Positions 27,301 to 36,396 are shown, counted from the first letter of the stretch. The stretch is DNA of 64,000 bases from Herpetosiphon giganteus (GCF_016907925.1 NZ_JAFBCZ010000029.1:1-64000); one strand, 5' to 3'. Notes: generated by a model from the letters alone, not told the origin. Numbers and translations are program-made.

Positions 27301-30300
27301 ACGAAGCATCAACCGCAATCTGCTCGGCTGGCAATTTGAGGGCTTTGGCAACCAAGGCCTGAATTTGCTGGCTAAGCTCGCTTGAATTCAGGGTTGCCAC
27401 CGATGATTGTTGGCGCTGTGGTTGGCTGGTTGCTTGGGGCTGAGGGTTGGTTTCAGCAGGAGCCACAATCACAATCTGGCTCTGATCTGCATACAGCACT
27501 TGCTCGAAGGCATGCAGCGCTTGGCTGGGTTTCAGCGGTGGCAAGCCTCGTTGGCGCAGATGCTCGACCAACATTGGGGTTGCCGCCAAGCCGATTCCAT
27601 CCCATGCGCCCCAATTCAACGCGGTCATGGCCCGACCTACTTGGCGCTCGCTGGCGGCAAAAGCATCGAGAAAGGCGTTGGCCGCCACATAATCGGGAAT
27701 GCCACCGCCAAGGCCCGGCACAACCGCCGCGATCGACGAGCAATTCAGAAAGAAGGCTGGTTTTTGCTGATGACGCTCAAGCGCCCGCGCCAAGAGCCAT
27801 GTGCCCTTAACTTTTGGCTCAAGTACCGCCGCAAATTGTTCAGCGCTTTTGGTATGTAGCGAAGCAACATCGGCAATGCCTGCTGCTTGGATTACGCCAA
27901 AAATTCCGGTTTCGGTTGCTGCTAGCTCAGCGATAAGCTGCTCGACCTCGTGGAAATTGCAAATATCAACTTGGCGATAGTGCGCGCTTGCCCCCACGGC
28001 TTCAAGCTCCGCAAGTAAGGTTTTGCGTTTTTGATCAAGCGCCGAGCGGCCAAGCAGGATTAATCGTGGTTGGTTGTTGCTGGCCAAATGGCGCGCCAAC
28101 TGTGCGCCAACGCCGCCTGCACCACCAACAATCACAATGACGCGGCCTGGCGTTTCGGCTGGTTTGCTGCTCGTTGTGATCACTGGCAAGGCTGTTAATT
28201 CACGGGTTAAGCGCTGGCCGCCACGCCACGCCAGCACGCCGTTGCTTGGTTGTGCTTGTAATTCATGGGCAAGCGCCTGGAGTTGCGCCGCGGCCTCAGC
28301 ATTCAGCGCCAGATCAAGCGCCACGCATGGAATCCCAAGGTGCTGATCGGGCAAGGTCGCCGCCAAACCTGCAATTAATGCTTGTTCTGGGGCAAGTTGC
28401 TCTTGCTGCTCAATTGGGTAGGCTCCGGCAGTAACAACCCACAAACCAGCTGGCTGAGTTGCTTTGGGCTGGTCTAGCAGCAATTTGCTGAGTGCTAAGA
28501 GGTCTAACACGCCAGCAATCGAGGGCCGATCGGATGTTGCTGCCCAATCAGCCAACACAATCAGTCCATAGCGTTGCGGGTTGAATGTTGCCAGCTGCGT
28601 TGCCAGCGATTCGCTGCTGACGAGCACGCAGGTTTGATTGTTGGCGTTGAGCGTTGCTGCAAGCTGCTTGGCCAGCCCATGATCTGGATTGGCGACGAGA
28701 ATCCAGTTCTCAATTGGCTGTTCAGCTGTGGCTGGGAGTGGAGCTGGTTGCCAAACCAGCTGTTGCAATAAGGCTGACGCAAACGCTGGTTGCGAGGCTT
28801 CAGCGTTGCGCAAATCGCTTAGGTCGAGCAATATCTGGCCATCGGCGGCCTTGAGTTGCAAGCGATAGCCGTTTGCGGTCGCTTGCAAGCTGACTGTGCT
28901 GATCTGCTGGCCGTGCAAATGGGTTGCTTGGTCGGCAGCTGGGCGTAGTTCAAGCGCTTGCTCTTTGAGCAGCAGCCGTTGGGCAGTTGGCAACCAATGG
29001 CGCTCCCGCGCAAAGGGATAATTTGGCAAGCGCACGCGGTGGCCAATTCCGTTCGCCAGTGCTGGCAAATTGAAATCAACGCCATGGACCCACAAGCGCC
29101 CGATTGCGTTGCGAATTGTGGCGTAATCATCCTCGCCACGGTGCAGCAGAGCCTCAACACTCCAGTCAGGCTCGTGGTTTGCCAGCATTTGGCGTGCAAA
29201 AGCTGCCAAGGTGCTGCCTGGCCCGATTTCAATAAAGCTATCGAAGCCTTCAGCAATCAGCCGTTCGAGCGCAGGCGCAAAACGCACAGGCTCAACCACT
29301 TGGGCGGCCCAGTAATCAGCGTCGAGTTTCGCAGGGCCGCGCATCCATTCTACGCTGACGGTGCTCAACAATGGAATTGCTGGATTAGCTGGCTCAAGCG
29401 CACGCGCGGCCTCGGCGATGGCTTGGACAGCGGGTTGCGTCAAGGATGAGTGATAGGCCATGCTCTGATTAACGATGATTGCATGAACACCATCACGCTC
29501 TAGCTGCTCTAGGGTGCGTTTGACTGCGCTGCTCGTGCCTGAGATAACCACTTGATTTGGGGTATTGTAGGCAGCGATGCTTAGTGGCGCTATTTGTTGG
29601 GCCACCAGCGCCGCAACCAACGCTTCAGGTGCAAACACTGCTGCCATCATACCTGGCTCTGCCAAGCTTGCCATGAGTTGCCCGCGTGCTCGTGCTAGAC
29701 CCAAAACTGCCTCAAAACTGAGCACGCCTGCAATGCATGCTGCTGCCAGCTCGCCAACACTATGGCCTACAACTGCATCGGGCTTGAGTCCCCAACTCAG
29801 CACCAGCCGTGCTAACGCAACTTCAAAAGCAACCAGCAGCGGTTGGGTAACTTCAGTATCAGCTAACTCTGCATTTTTCACTTCAGCCGCAAAACACCAT
29901 TCAAGAAGGGTTCGACCTTTGATTAGGCCAAGTTGGGCGGAGGCTGCATCGAATGTAGCCTTAAACACTGCTTCTCGCTGGTAAAGCAGCGCCCCTTGTT
30001 GCGGATATTGCGCGCCTTGGCCTGCAAACATCAGCACTACTTTGCGCCGTTTGGTGACGAGCGGCCCAACTAGCAAGCGTGGTTCAGCAACGCCAGCGGC
30101 ATAATTCTCTAAGCTTGTGGCCACCGCTGCCAGATCAGCGCTGATGATGGCTGCCCGCTGAGCAAACACTTCGCGCTCTGCAAGACTGAAATACAAGTCT
30201 GCCAAACATAATGATTGATCAACTTGAATACGTTCAGCCAACCCAGCAGCAAGTTGGCACAATGCTTGTTCGTTGCACGCCGAAATGGGAATGAGCTGTA

Positions 30301-33300
30301 GCGTAGCCTCGCTGCTTTCAGCGACTGGCGCTGGCGGCGGCTCCTCAAGAATGATATGCGCATTCGTGCCGCCAAAGCCAAAACTATTGACTCCAGCGCG
30401 TAGTGGTTGCGGCCCCTGCCATACTTGAAGTGTCGTGTTAATCGCCATGCCAGCAGGCTCCAGTTCTAAGCGATGATTGGGCGTTGTATAGTGCAGGCTT
30501 GGCGGAATTTGGCGCTGCTGTAGCATCAAAATCACTTTGATCAGCGCAGGAATACCTGCGGCGTTGAGCAAATGGCCCAGATTGGTTTTGACTGAGCCAA
30601 TGAAGCGTGGCGCTGCGTTACTCGCAGGCGGAAAGATTTGAGCCAATGAGCGCGCCTCAGTTGGGTCGCCAATTGCTGTGCCTGTGCCATGAGCCTCGAT
30701 ATACGAAACACTCGCCGGATCGATTTGGGCCTCGGCGTAGGCTTGGCGCAGGGCTTCTGCTTGGAGCAACGGATTGGGAGCCATTGGGCTGAGCGAGCGG
30801 CCATCATTATTAATTGCCGAGCCGCGAATCAATGCCAGCACGCTATCGCCATAATGTTGGGCCTTGCTGAGCCGTTCAATAATCAAAATCCCAGCCCCTT
30901 CACCAACCACAATGCCATCGGCTGCATCATCGAAGGCCCGACAACGCCCGCTTGGTGAGAGTGCGCCAGCCCGCTCGAGCAGCTGAAATGGCGTTTCAGT
31001 CAGGTTGAGGTTTATCCCGCCAACAATCGCCAAATCGCAATCGCCGACCAAGAGGCTAGTGCGCGCCATGTGTAGCGCAACCAACGTCGATGAGCAGGCG
31101 GTATCGATCGCTAGCGCTGGGCCGTTCAAATCAAGACAGTGGGCGATCCGTCCGGCAATCAGGTTGCGCATATTGCCAGTTGCCGTCGATGGGTGTAATT
31201 GTTCGCTATTGGCGACGAGCGGCAGCAACAGCTCTTGATACGATGCCTCGCCAACGCCGATAAATACGCCAACCCGCCGCTGTTCCCGCCGCTGGGCGGC
31301 ATAACCAGCACGCTCTAGGGCATGGTAGGCCAATTCCAACAGGATGCGCTGTTGCGGGTCCATCGCGGCAGCTTCAGCAGGGCTAAGCTTAAAAAAGCTG
31401 GCATCAAAATAGCTCACCGCATCGAGTTGGCTGCCCCAAGCTTGGCCTTGTGGCGCAGGGCTGGTGAGGCCATCGAGCCGTTGGCGAGGCAGTTGCCCGA
31501 CGCTATCCACTCCAGCCACTAAATTGGCCCAAAATTCTTCAGGCGTTGCCGCATCAGGCAGTCGACAGGCCATGCCAATAATTGCAATTGGCTCAGGTGT
31601 GGTGCTAGGCTGGCGCTGGATTGGCTCCTGTGCTACATTTTGATTTGACATAATTGAAGTTTGTGCCTGCAACCACGCAGCGAGGCCAGCAGGGGTTGGC
31701 CGTTGACGCAGCGCTGCAACATCAGGCTCCACATTAAAGCGATCGCCAAGCGCCGCCAACAGATCCATTAATTGCAATGAGGTAGCGCCAAGATCAAAAA
31801 CTGAATCGTGCAGCCCAATCTGACTGGGATCAATACCGATGATCTGACTGCATAGCGTGATGATTGTTTGTTCGATGCTGGCAGGAGCCATGCTGGATGC
31901 TGGCTGGTTGTGTTCGGCCAATGCCGTTTGGACGGCGGCAATCAGGCTGCTAAACTCGCCTGCTTCATAGCGTTGACGCAACTCTGTGCGCCTGATTTTG
32001 CCGCTGGTTGTGCGCGGAAACTGGCTGGCGCGCAGCGGCACAATCTCAATCGCAGTCGTGCCGGTGGTGCGGCGCATGGCACGAATCAGCTGATTAATCG
32101 CTGGCAGGGCTGATTGCCAAGCATTCAGCGCCAAAAAAACGATGACGCGCTCTTGGCGATTGCCAAGGCCGCCAACGCCACAGACGGCGATTCGTTTTGG
32201 ATTCAGCCCTTTGATGCTGGTTGCAAGGGCTTCAAGGTCGGGGGCATGGTGCTTGTGACCATTAACAATCACAATTTCCTTGGCGCGCCCAGTGATGACC
32301 AAGCGTCCGTTGTGCAGAAAACCAAGGTCGCCAGTGCGCAGCCAACCAGCACAAAATGCTGCCGCTGGATCGTTGCTGCGATAATAACCGCGCATCAACT
32401 GCGGCCCTGCAACCTGAATATGGCCAACATGGCCAGCAGCAAGCGGCTGATCAGCAGCATCGACGATTCGCACATGGCAATCAGGAATTGGCACGCCAAC
32501 ATCAACTAGCTCTAAATAGCGTGTTTGATCGTTTGAATTGGGCTGTTCAGTGACGAAACTCGCCCGCTCTTCGTGAATCAGAATCTGGCGATCAATCAGG
32601 TGAGTCTGCATGCCAGTGCCAAGCGGCGATAGCGTAACCCCAACACTAGCTTCAGCCAAGCCATAAACTGGCAACAAAGCTTGTGCCGCAAAGCCTGTCG
32701 CAGCCACATGGCTGAGAAACGCGCGACAACGCTCGGCCACAATTGGCTCTGCGCCAACAATCAACAAGCGCACACAGCTCAAATCAAGCCCAGCCAATTG
32801 TTCTTGCTTAACTCGTCTCGTTACTAAATCTAAGGCAAACGGAGCTGCTGTCAATAATGTGGCTCGATGGCGATGGGTCAGTTCTAGCCAGCTGGCTGGG
32901 CGGCGAGCAAAATAAAATTCATCAATTTTGACCTGTTTAATTCCAGCTGCCAGTGGCAACAAGTGAGCGGCAATCAAGCCCATATCGTGATAATAGGGCA
33001 TCCAACTGACGACGCAATCGTCGGCGTTGATTGCGCAGGCACTGCCCATTTGGCGCAAATTGGCCAGCAGCCCAGCGTGAGTTAGCTCGATGCCTCGTGG
33101 CTCGCCAGTGCTGCCCGATGAAAATTGCAGATAGGCGAGATCGCCTACTGCTGGTGATGTTGCCATCGCTGTGACGTTTGAGCGAAACAATTGAACTGTT
33201 GCAGTAGGCCATGGTCCAGCAAGCGCCTGCTGTTCGTGCTGCAACGGCGAAGATTGGGCTGCCAATGCCTCACCAACGGCGGCGCTAGCAAGTAACGCTG

Positions 33301-33634
33301 GTTGTTCAAGCGTCTGCCAGATTGCGCGAATTCGTTCTGGTTCGGCGGCCAGCGGGGCGGGAATCAATCCAGCGAGGATTGCACCCCAAAAGCCAGCCAG
33401 AAAATCGGCACTTGCTTCGAGCGCAATTAACAGCACTTGGCCTGCAACCAACCCATTGCGCCCTAGCTCCGCCGCGACTTCTTGTGCCGCTATATACAGC
33501 TCGCGATAGCTAATCGCCTGTTCGTGGTCAGCAGATGCCCGATGAATAATTACTTGGTTGGGTGTGGTTTCTGCGCTAGCTCGCAGCAGATCAGGCAGCG
33601 TCCGAATAGTGCGCGACAACAAATCAGCAACCAT
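21386..33634 (-). CDS. hybrid FAAL-PKS-NRPS megasynthase with AAR-like C-terminal reductase
   Basis: A single 4082-residue assembly-line protein; start supported by GGAG 8 bases upstream. Order by motifs: FAAL-like acyl-AMP ligase (about 1-575; FSSGSTGEPRG, HDMGLI); acyl carrier (Ser619); ketosynthase (about 680-1110; Cys847 in DTACSS, EAHGTGT, KTNLGH); acyltransferase (about 1200-1490; Ser1292 in GHSVGE); ketoreductase (about 1640-2050; GGAGGVG, Tyr near 1982); acyl carrier (Ser2119); condensation (HHSIADG near 2315); adenylation (FTSGSTGAPKG near 2785, FDA core); peptidyl carrier (Ser3192); second condensation (HHIIGDG near 3384); C-terminal reductase-like domain (about 3700-4060). That last domain has GLGSIG from 3859, LVDDSFPP and Cys3984 in GGGQLACG, matching cyanobacterial acyl-ACP reductase. 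The likely product is a fatty acid extended by one hydroxylated ketide and one amino acid, released as an aldehyde or alcohol. No PPTase or tailoring genes adjoin. Confidence 0.92.
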   Translation of the reverse strand: MVADLLSRTIRTLPDLLRASAETTPNQVIIHRASADHEQAISYRELYIAAQEVAAELGRNGLVAGQVLLIALEASADFLAGFWGAILAGLIPAPLAAEPERIRAIWQTLEQPALLASAAVGEALAAQSSPLQHEQQALAGPWPTATVQLFRSNVTAMATSPAVGDLAYLQFSSGSTGEPRGIELTHAGLLANLRQMGSACAINADDCVVSWMPYYHDMGLIAAHLLPLAAGIKQVKIDEFYFARRPASWLELTHRHRATLLTAAPFALDLVTRRVKQEQLAGLDLSCVRLLIVGAEPIVAERCRAFLSHVAATGFAAQALLPVYGLAEASVGVTLSPLGTGMQTHLIDRQILIHEERASFVTEQPNSNDQTRYLELVDVGVPIPDCHVRIVDAADQPLAAGHVGHIQVAGPQLMRGYYRSNDPAAAFCAGWLRTGDLGFLHNGRLVITGRAKEIVIVNGHKHHAPDLEALATSIKGLNPKRIAVCGVGGLGNRQERVIVFLALNAWQSALPAINQLIRAMRRTTGTTAIEIVPLRASQFPRTTSGKIRRTELRQRYEAGEFSSLIAAVQTALAEHNQPASSMAPASIEQTIITLCSQIIGIDPSQIGLHDSVFDLGATSLQLMDLLAALGDRFNVEPDVAALRQRPTPAGLAAWLQAQTSIMSNQNVAQEPIQRQPSTTPEPIAIIGMACRLPDAATPEEFWANLVAGVDSVGQLPRQRLDGLTSPAPQGQAWGSQLDAVSYFDASFFKLSPAEAAAMDPQQRILLELAYHALERAGYAAQRREQRRVGVFIGVGEASYQELLLPLVANSEQLHPSTATGNMRNLIAGRIAHCLDLNGPALAIDTACSSTLVALHMARTSLLVGDCDLAIVGGINLNLTETPFQLLERAGALSPSGRCRAFDDAADGIVVGEGAGILIIERLSKAQHYGDSVLALIRGSAINNDGRSLSPMAPNPLLQAEALRQAYAEAQIDPASVSYIEAHGTGTAIGDPTEARSLAQIFPPASNAAPRFIGSVKTNLGHLLNAAGIPALIKVILMLQQRQIPPSLHYTTPNHRLELEPAGMAINTTLQVWQGPQPLRAGVNSFGFGGTNAHIILEEPPPAPVAESSEATLQLIPISACNEQALCQLAAGLAERIQVDQSLCLADLYFSLAEREVFAQRAAIISADLAAVATSLENYAAGVAEPRLLVGPLVTKRRKVVLMFAGQGAQYPQQGALLYQREAVFKATFDAASAQLGLIKGRTLLEWCFAAEVKNAELADTEVTQPLLVAFEVALARLVLSWGLKPDAVVGHSVGELAAACIAGVLSFEAVLGLARARGQLMASLAEPGMMAAVFAPEALVAALVAQQIAPLSIAAYNTPNQVVISGTSSAVKRTLEQLERDGVHAIIVNQSMAYHSSLTQPAVQAIAEAARALEPANPAIPLLSTVSVEWMRGPAKLDADYWAAQVVEPVRFAPALERLIAEGFDSFIEIGPGSTLAAFARQMLANHEPDWSVEALLHRGEDDYATIRNAIGRLWVHGVDFNLPALANGIGHRVRLPNYPFARERHWLPTAQRLLLKEQALELRPAADQATHLHGQQISTVSLQATANGYRLQLKAADGQILLDLSDLRNAEASQPAFASALLQQLVWQPAPLPATAEQPIENWILVANPDHGLAKQLAATLNANNQTCVLVSSESLATQLATFNPQRYGLIVLADWAATSDRPSIAGVLDLLALSKLLLDQPKATQPAGLWVVTAGAYPIEQQEQLAPEQALIAGLAATLPDQHLGIPCVALDLALNAEAAAQLQALAHELQAQPSNGVLAWRGGQRLTRELTALPVITTSSKPAETPGRVIVIVGGAGGVGAQLARHLASNNQPRLILLGRSALDQKRKTLLAELEAVGASAHYRQVDICNFHEVEQLIAELAATETGIFGVIQAAGIADVASLHTKSAEQFAAVLEPKVKGTWLLARALERHQQKPAFFLNCSSIAAVVPGLGGGIPDYVAANAFLDAFAASERQVGRAMTALNWGAWDGIGLAATPMLVEHLRQRGLPPLKPSQALHAFEQVLYADQSQIVIVAPAETNPQPQATSQPQRQQSSVATLNSSELSQQIQALVAKALKLPAEQIAVDASFLALGLDSLQAVDLVKQLEQVTGTVLPLTLFFEFQTIRELSVHLSTLLNAERPATQIVDTVPQTIPQISNEPTFPLAPAQIAFYVGHQLYPESPAFTLIRQQIAGLLDPTVLQAAFSYLVARHPMLRAKFEPVDQAQTEPRQRLIDPNLLPPSLWFEQREAPTNRAAFEQRLAHYQFDLLNPPLFRVVLCSDGAKHWHLYLLLHHSIADGWSTSIVLDELWQVYTKLLQKQPIALPALTTSFEQYVIQTLQIAASPQANIDRAWWQTLLRQHSAALAWSLPNDAPAEQASAHPIGSVYRQLAATTSRQLRQHAASIDVSLFHLLLAIYARQLAAWSQTNAIAINVAEHGRGIRLTGIEQIVGCCADHLPLPLELTANQQITDLAIVIREQWTQIQQHATVAALDLARMAGVREQTGPRAPGAASFSLARFPASLPTDCPIAIEVLTASTATATTKLSLLISEVNGQLQTTWMYATAAFQTQTIEQLADSYQQELAALGQPTTIQQAFQPVEPESLPQIKPSLLTPARILAQCIRQPERIAVKADGATLTYAQLATSASHVARWLVAHGARPNQPVGLLTQPTIASVVGIVGALWAGVPWLGLNTSYPLRQLETQLNQVSVQLLLYHQQTAELAHQLQASAANQLTLLDLDQLLQAPLEPTLTPEIASPKPDDLAYVMFTSGSTGAPKGVPISQRSLANYLAWLVERFGYGPNDRLLQTAALSFDAAISQMLGPLTAGGSVIMLAPLVVRDPIGLLEALERERPTIWRSVPALWESVMTTIERRIAEGQAPPALAELRLIGIGGEALPASYVRRWIDMYGQHQQIVNHYGPTEATINATAYLVEQRPSAASTQIPIGKAISGAITRVLDQQGNLCPALTTGELYIGGIGLATGYLGRPDLTARQFVPDPLGSGARLYRTGDLVRELADGNLVFIGRADEQIKLRGYRIEPAEIEAALHEHPAIAKAAVCLTTDAEQPTLIAYVKTKASLPSEVELRRWLAKRLPPQMIPQRFVELATLPTTSSGKIDRGQLRQLPIPAPSSVEHGALPQTPSELLVAEIWQTVLKLPSVNRDADFFELGGDSLLLLQVLTRLEGRVPVLPRAATLYQHSTLASFAQALDAANSNQQPEQIHHLAQTEHGSFALTPAQIGFLLTETLDPATPTTWCARLAINGPLDRSLLQKALNMLVQRHPMLRTRMLVAQRPPRQQVEVYAEPIQISFNDLLPALAAGANATQLIEHYWHAEQAERFELEQLPLLRMRVLQLAPTRHIWLIAAHHIIGDGWSAWVFGQELLQLYDALVAGKTPKLPGLRSTFQDYVNLIQQSNNASAASYWRAIFRQAYQRPLLQARNPAQTNAPLLESHVLPATILGQLRHVAAAVGLTPYLVLLSVFIHQLRQLTGVDDLVIGTAHAGRDQALPDIERIFGCFATALPIRFSHQAAKSAQALLIPVAQAFRNAYQHALAPSEIARLIGPNNGNAAITATGAQFFFTFLDFDALGTLSSETLTLDWANSQTEIQPPLGATELLFAARAANGELRLSLQAAPSKLDAAMLQHVLAGMLADIQLLITQPSHSASSMIQFANRQHDVQTAPLDAALIGYLPPSSSIAALLGLKGPASTIREQLRKLLFADGQPRWVELLQTPIGTSAMLCLPWFAEELRPEHAADLESAIAASMLLAQARGARCVSLAGMLPALTGYGFGVLRTLESDQQARPALTTGHATTVVAVSQTLEAALKTSRRQLADSDLAMLGLGSIGQSVLQVILRSLPHPRSLVLCDTAANQQRLVDLAAQIRQTTGYTGSIEIVTAASDVPEAVYQAQIIVAATSTAGIIEVERLHAGTILVDDSFPPCLDPKRAIARMQTRGDVLIVGGGQLACGPSQRTIDLPLGDQTVRERILAEIVPDAAASCQLEALLWAADPTLPLTRGLVEVEAALSYRDAVIRAGFGPAPLHLQGFLPNPQLLAEHEMAQNNDQQ

Positions 33635-33797
33635 GCGGCATTCTCCAGTAGAGCCTTCCTCGAAAAGACGTTGATAACAGGATTGCCGTTCTCATGGAAA
33701 TGACCAAGGTTCTGGACATGTATCAGCGTACAATGGGCGGCGCAGCGTTTTTTTTCGTTAAGAGGATACCACAAGCTCACCGATGAGTGGTGTCTCT

Positions 33798-34220
33798 TTA
33801 AGGCAGCGTAATTTTGCGAATTGGCCCAGGCCCGGCTTGGCGCGGCCCTACTGTCTCCCAATCGAGGAAATAATAGCTGCGACTATCCGCACTCCATGCA
33901 TTGTAACAGCCCTCGGTATACGATTCGTTTGGCAGATCAATCACGACTGCTGCAGGCTCCCCGGTTATCGGATCGCGTTCCCAAAGCGGAATCGTGATCG
34001 CCTTGGTGGTGGTCAGATCGATAATCTGACTTTCATAGCCACGTTTATAGCCATCGTCATTGGGGTCATAGATATGGGCAATCACATAGCGATGGGATGG
34101 CGAAAGCGCGCAGACACCGACATGGACATTCGGAATGACAATTGGCGCAAGCCGATCACGCTCCGAAGCACAGCCACTAACTAACCCAAACAGCAGTATT
34201 CCAAGGTAATACCAGCGCAT
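33798..34220 (-). CDS. small lipoprotein, unknown function
   Basis: A 140-residue protein with a lipoprotein signal peptide: MRWYYLGILLFGL and the lipobox LVSGC. AAAGGGG precedes the ATG. The mature part resembles a piece of a WD40/TolB-like propeller (CALSPSHRYVIAHIYD, YNAWSADSRSYYFLDW), with the serine-aspartate phrases typical of such blades. It is probably attached to the outer face of the membrane. It is upstream of the PKS-NRPS gene on the same strand, 163 bases away, but there is no sign of a functional link. Confidence 0.75.
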   Translation of the reverse strand: MRWYYLGILLFGLVSGCASERDRLAPIVIPNVHVGVCALSPSHRYVIAHIYDPNDDGYKRGYESQIIDLTTTKAITIPLWERDPITGEPAAVVIDLPNESYTEGCYNAWSADSRSYYFLDWETVGPRQAGPGPIRKITLP

Positions 34221-34352
34221 GTTTGCCCCTTTCTTCGGTTATCTCAGCGTAGTAGCCTAAGTATAGCGCTCCTTGGCGTAAAAAATGCCTTGTTCAAAGC
34301 ACACGAGCCGATATTGCTCTCAAATTATGTGAAAAATCGTACAAATTACCTA

Positions 34353-34381
34353 TTGTTATTTACTTCACAAAGGTGTAGAAT
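34353..34381 (+). promoter_or_regulatory. promoter of ndh
   Basis: TTGTTA (34353-34358), a 17-base spacer and TAGAAT (34376-34381) precede the NDH-2 start by 32 bases. The ribosome binding site AGGAGG lies between. Confidence 0.65.
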
Positions 34382-34413
34382 CGACAACGTGCGGTAACAA
34401 CAGGAGGCCCAAA

Positions 34414-35706
34414 ATGCAAAAAGTGATTATTATTGGGGCTGGGTTTGCTGGCCTGCGGGCTGCCAAAACCTTAGCGGGCAAAAACCTCGATGTATTATTA
34501 ATCGATCAACAAAATTATCATTGTTTTCAACCGCTGCTCTATCAAGTGGCAACTGCTGGCTTGGAGCCAGAGCAAATTGCCTACCCCGTGCGCGGCATTA
34601 TGCACAATTGGCCGGGTGTGCGCTTTTTGATGGCTCGCGTCGAGCACATTGACCGCAGTGCCAAACAGGTGCAAACCACAATGGGCAGCTTTAGCTATGA
34701 TTATTTAATTGTCGCTGCTGGCGGCCAAACCAACTATTTTGGCAATCGCGAGCTTGAGCAATATAGCTTTGGCCTAAAAACCTTAAATGATGCTGAGCAG
34801 TTGCGCAACCATTTATTAAGCACCTTCGAACGCGCTGCCTACGAAGCCGACCCCAAGGTGCGCCAAGCCTTACACACCTTTGTGGTGGTTGGTGGCGGCC
34901 CAACCGGAGTCGAATTGGCGGGCGCGATTCGCGAATTGGTTAAGCATGTTTTGGTGCGCGATTTCCCCCAACTCGAAAATCGTCAAGTCCAGGTGATTTT
35001 GCTCGAAGCCACCGATAAAGTGCTGGGCATGTTTCCAAAACGCTTGCAGCAAAAAACCTTGCGCCGCTTGGAGCAAATGGGTGTCGATGTGCGCTTAAAT
35101 ACAGCGGTCGAGGGCGCTAGTGCTGATCAGGTGCAACTTAAAGGTGGCGAGGTGATTCCTACCCACACCCTGATTTGGGCGGCTGGCGTGCAAGGCGTTA
35201 CCTTGGCCCAAAGCCTTGAATTGGCCCTCATGCGCGGCAATCGCGTCCAAGTGCAGCCCGACTTGAGCCTCGCCGATGATCCAGCGGTCTATATTGTTGG
35301 CGATTTGGCCTATATCGAACAGGCAGGCAAACCCTTGCCCCAAGTTGCGCCGGTGGCGATTCAACAAGCGGTGACGGCGGCAAAAAACATTCTGCAATAC
35401 AGCGAAGGTCGCACAACCAGCAACTTTGTCTATCGTGATCGTGGCTCGATGGCCACGATTGGGCGTAATGCAGCAGTGGCCTATATTTTTGGGCTTCAGT
35501 TTTGGGGCTTTCCTGCTTGGGTCGTCTGGCTGTTCATTCACCTGATGAGCTTGGTTGGCTTTCGCAATCGTGTGGTCGTCTTGATCAACTGGGCCTACAA
35601 TTACTTCTTCTATGATCAAGCGATTCGTTTGATTACTGCCAATCGCAAGCCAGGCGATGTTGATTTGGCCCCAGCGCTTGAGCATATTCAAGCCACAACC
35701 AAATAA
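34414..35706 (+). CDS. ndh: type II NADH dehydrogenase (NDH-2)
   Basis: A 430-residue flavoprotein that passes electrons from NADH to membrane quinone without pumping protons. The FAD-binding motif IIIGAGFAGLRAA is at residues 5-17, the NADH-binding VVVGGGPTGVELAG near 160, and the second FAD motif YIVGDLAYIEQ near 290; APVAIQQAV is a family quinone-site signature. The C-terminal part has a hydrophobic stretch (WGFPAWVVWLFIHLMSLVGF) and an amphipathic tail for membrane attachment. AGGAGG lies 7 bases upstream, and a strong terminator follows, so it is monocistronic. Full length, all key motifs present. Confidence 0.95.
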   Translation: MQKVIIIGAGFAGLRAAKTLAGKNLDVLLIDQQNYHCFQPLLYQVATAGLEPEQIAYPVRGIMHNWPGVRFLMARVEHIDRSAKQVQTTMGSFSYDYLIVAAGGQTNYFGNRELEQYSFGLKTLNDAEQLRNHLLSTFERAAYEADPKVRQALHTFVVVGGGPTGVELAGAIRELVKHVLVRDFPQLENRQVQVILLEATDKVLGMFPKRLQQKTLRRLEQMGVDVRLNTAVEGASADQVQLKGGEVIPTHTLIWAAGVQGVTLAQSLELALMRGNRVQVQPDLSLADDPAVYIVGDLAYIEQAGKPLPQVAPVAIQQAVTAAKNILQYSEGRTTSNFVYRDRGSMATIGRNAAVAYIFGLQFWGFPAWVVWLFIHLMSLVGFRNRVVVLINWAYNYFFYDQAIRLITANRKPGDVDLAPALEHIQATTK

Positions 35707-35716
35707 TCGAGTGTAT

Positions 35717-35751
35717 CAGCGCCAACTGATTGATGTTGGCGCTGGTTTTTT
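35717..35751 (+). terminator. rho-independent terminator of ndh
   Basis: CAGCGCCAAC (35717-35726) pairs with GTTGGCGCTG (35735-35744) over an 8-base loop and is followed by GTTTTTT. Confidence 0.9.
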
Positions 35752-35948
35752 AAAATTTTCAACAGATATTCAGTAATCGAACAGCGTTCAGTGCAATAAA
35801 TTAGCTAAATAGCGCAATTAAATGGCTTGAAGCTTGGTTTTGGCTGCCATTACAAGCAAAATGATGGCTTTTCGCGATGCTTGATCAAAAATCGAACAAT
35901 GATCAACAAATGCCACAGCTTGGTTTTTTGCTCCAAGCTGCGACACTT

Positions 35949-36275
35949 TTAGCGCAGCTGCATCCAATAGAGCCAAAGTAGTCCAATCGGCAAGAGCCAG
36001 TAAATCCGTTCGCGCAGCATCAAACTCCGTCGTTTGGCTAATGAATAAATTGCTAAGCAAAGTGCTAAACCTAATTCAACATATTTTAGATAATGCCATT
36101 GTTGATAGATCGTCAGGTGTGAGCCAGTAAGCGCTTTTGGATCGATCCCATACCAGCGTTGATCTTCGATTACTACCCAGATGATGATGCTCACAATGAA
36201 TACTACGAGGGTTAATACATCAGTTAAGAGGAGCAGCCAGCTTGGGTTTTTATCAGCGTGCGGTACGTTGTACAT
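35949..36275 (-). CDS. small membrane protein
   Basis: A 108-residue protein with three hydrophobic segments: LLLLTDVLTLVVFIVSIIIWVV, YVELGLALCLAIYSLA and IYWLLPIGLLWLYW. The spacing suggests an integral membrane protein with an extracytoplasmic loop after the first helix. The start MYNVPHAD at 36275 follows AAGG at 7 bases; the longer in-frame start at 36296 is less likely. It lies divergent from the marR gene. Function unknown. The 240 bases between it and the ndh terminator are AT-rich and hold no convincing gene. Confidence 0.65.
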   Translation of the reverse strand: MYNVPHADKNPSWLLLLTDVLTLVVFIVSIIIWVVIEDQRWYGIDPKALTGSHLTIYQQWHYLKYVELGLALCLAIYSLAKRRSLMLRERIYWLLPIGLLWLYWMQLR

Positions 36276-36367
36276 AGTATTTCCTTCCCTTCTCAATGAA
36301 TTTAATCACTCATCCGTTGATCGCCAGCTGAGTATACCAAATTTGCAGCTTGAGCATGGTATTTAGA

Positions 36368-36396
36368 TTGACAGTAACCTGTCATAATAGTAATAT
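36368..36396 (+). promoter_or_regulatory. marR promoter with overlapping operator
   Basis: TTGACA (36368-36373), a 17-base spacer and TAATAT (36391-36396) form a near-consensus promoter. The perfect inverted repeat TGACAG-TAAC-CTGTCA (36369-36384) covers the -35 and spacer, as expected for autorepression by a MarR dimer. The predicted start of transcription is only a few bases before the ATG at 36406, so the mRNA would be nearly leaderless. Confidence 0.7.

Noticed and set aside
21386-33634. Several overlapping plus-strand ORFs of 60-160 codons across the megasynthase
   Set aside because: All are antisense shadows of the GC-rich coding sequence, without ribosome binding sites or recognisable domains.
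35818-36060. Minus-strand ORF of 80 codons
   Set aside because: It overlaps the small membrane protein in another frame, and the membrane protein has clear helices and a ribosome binding site.
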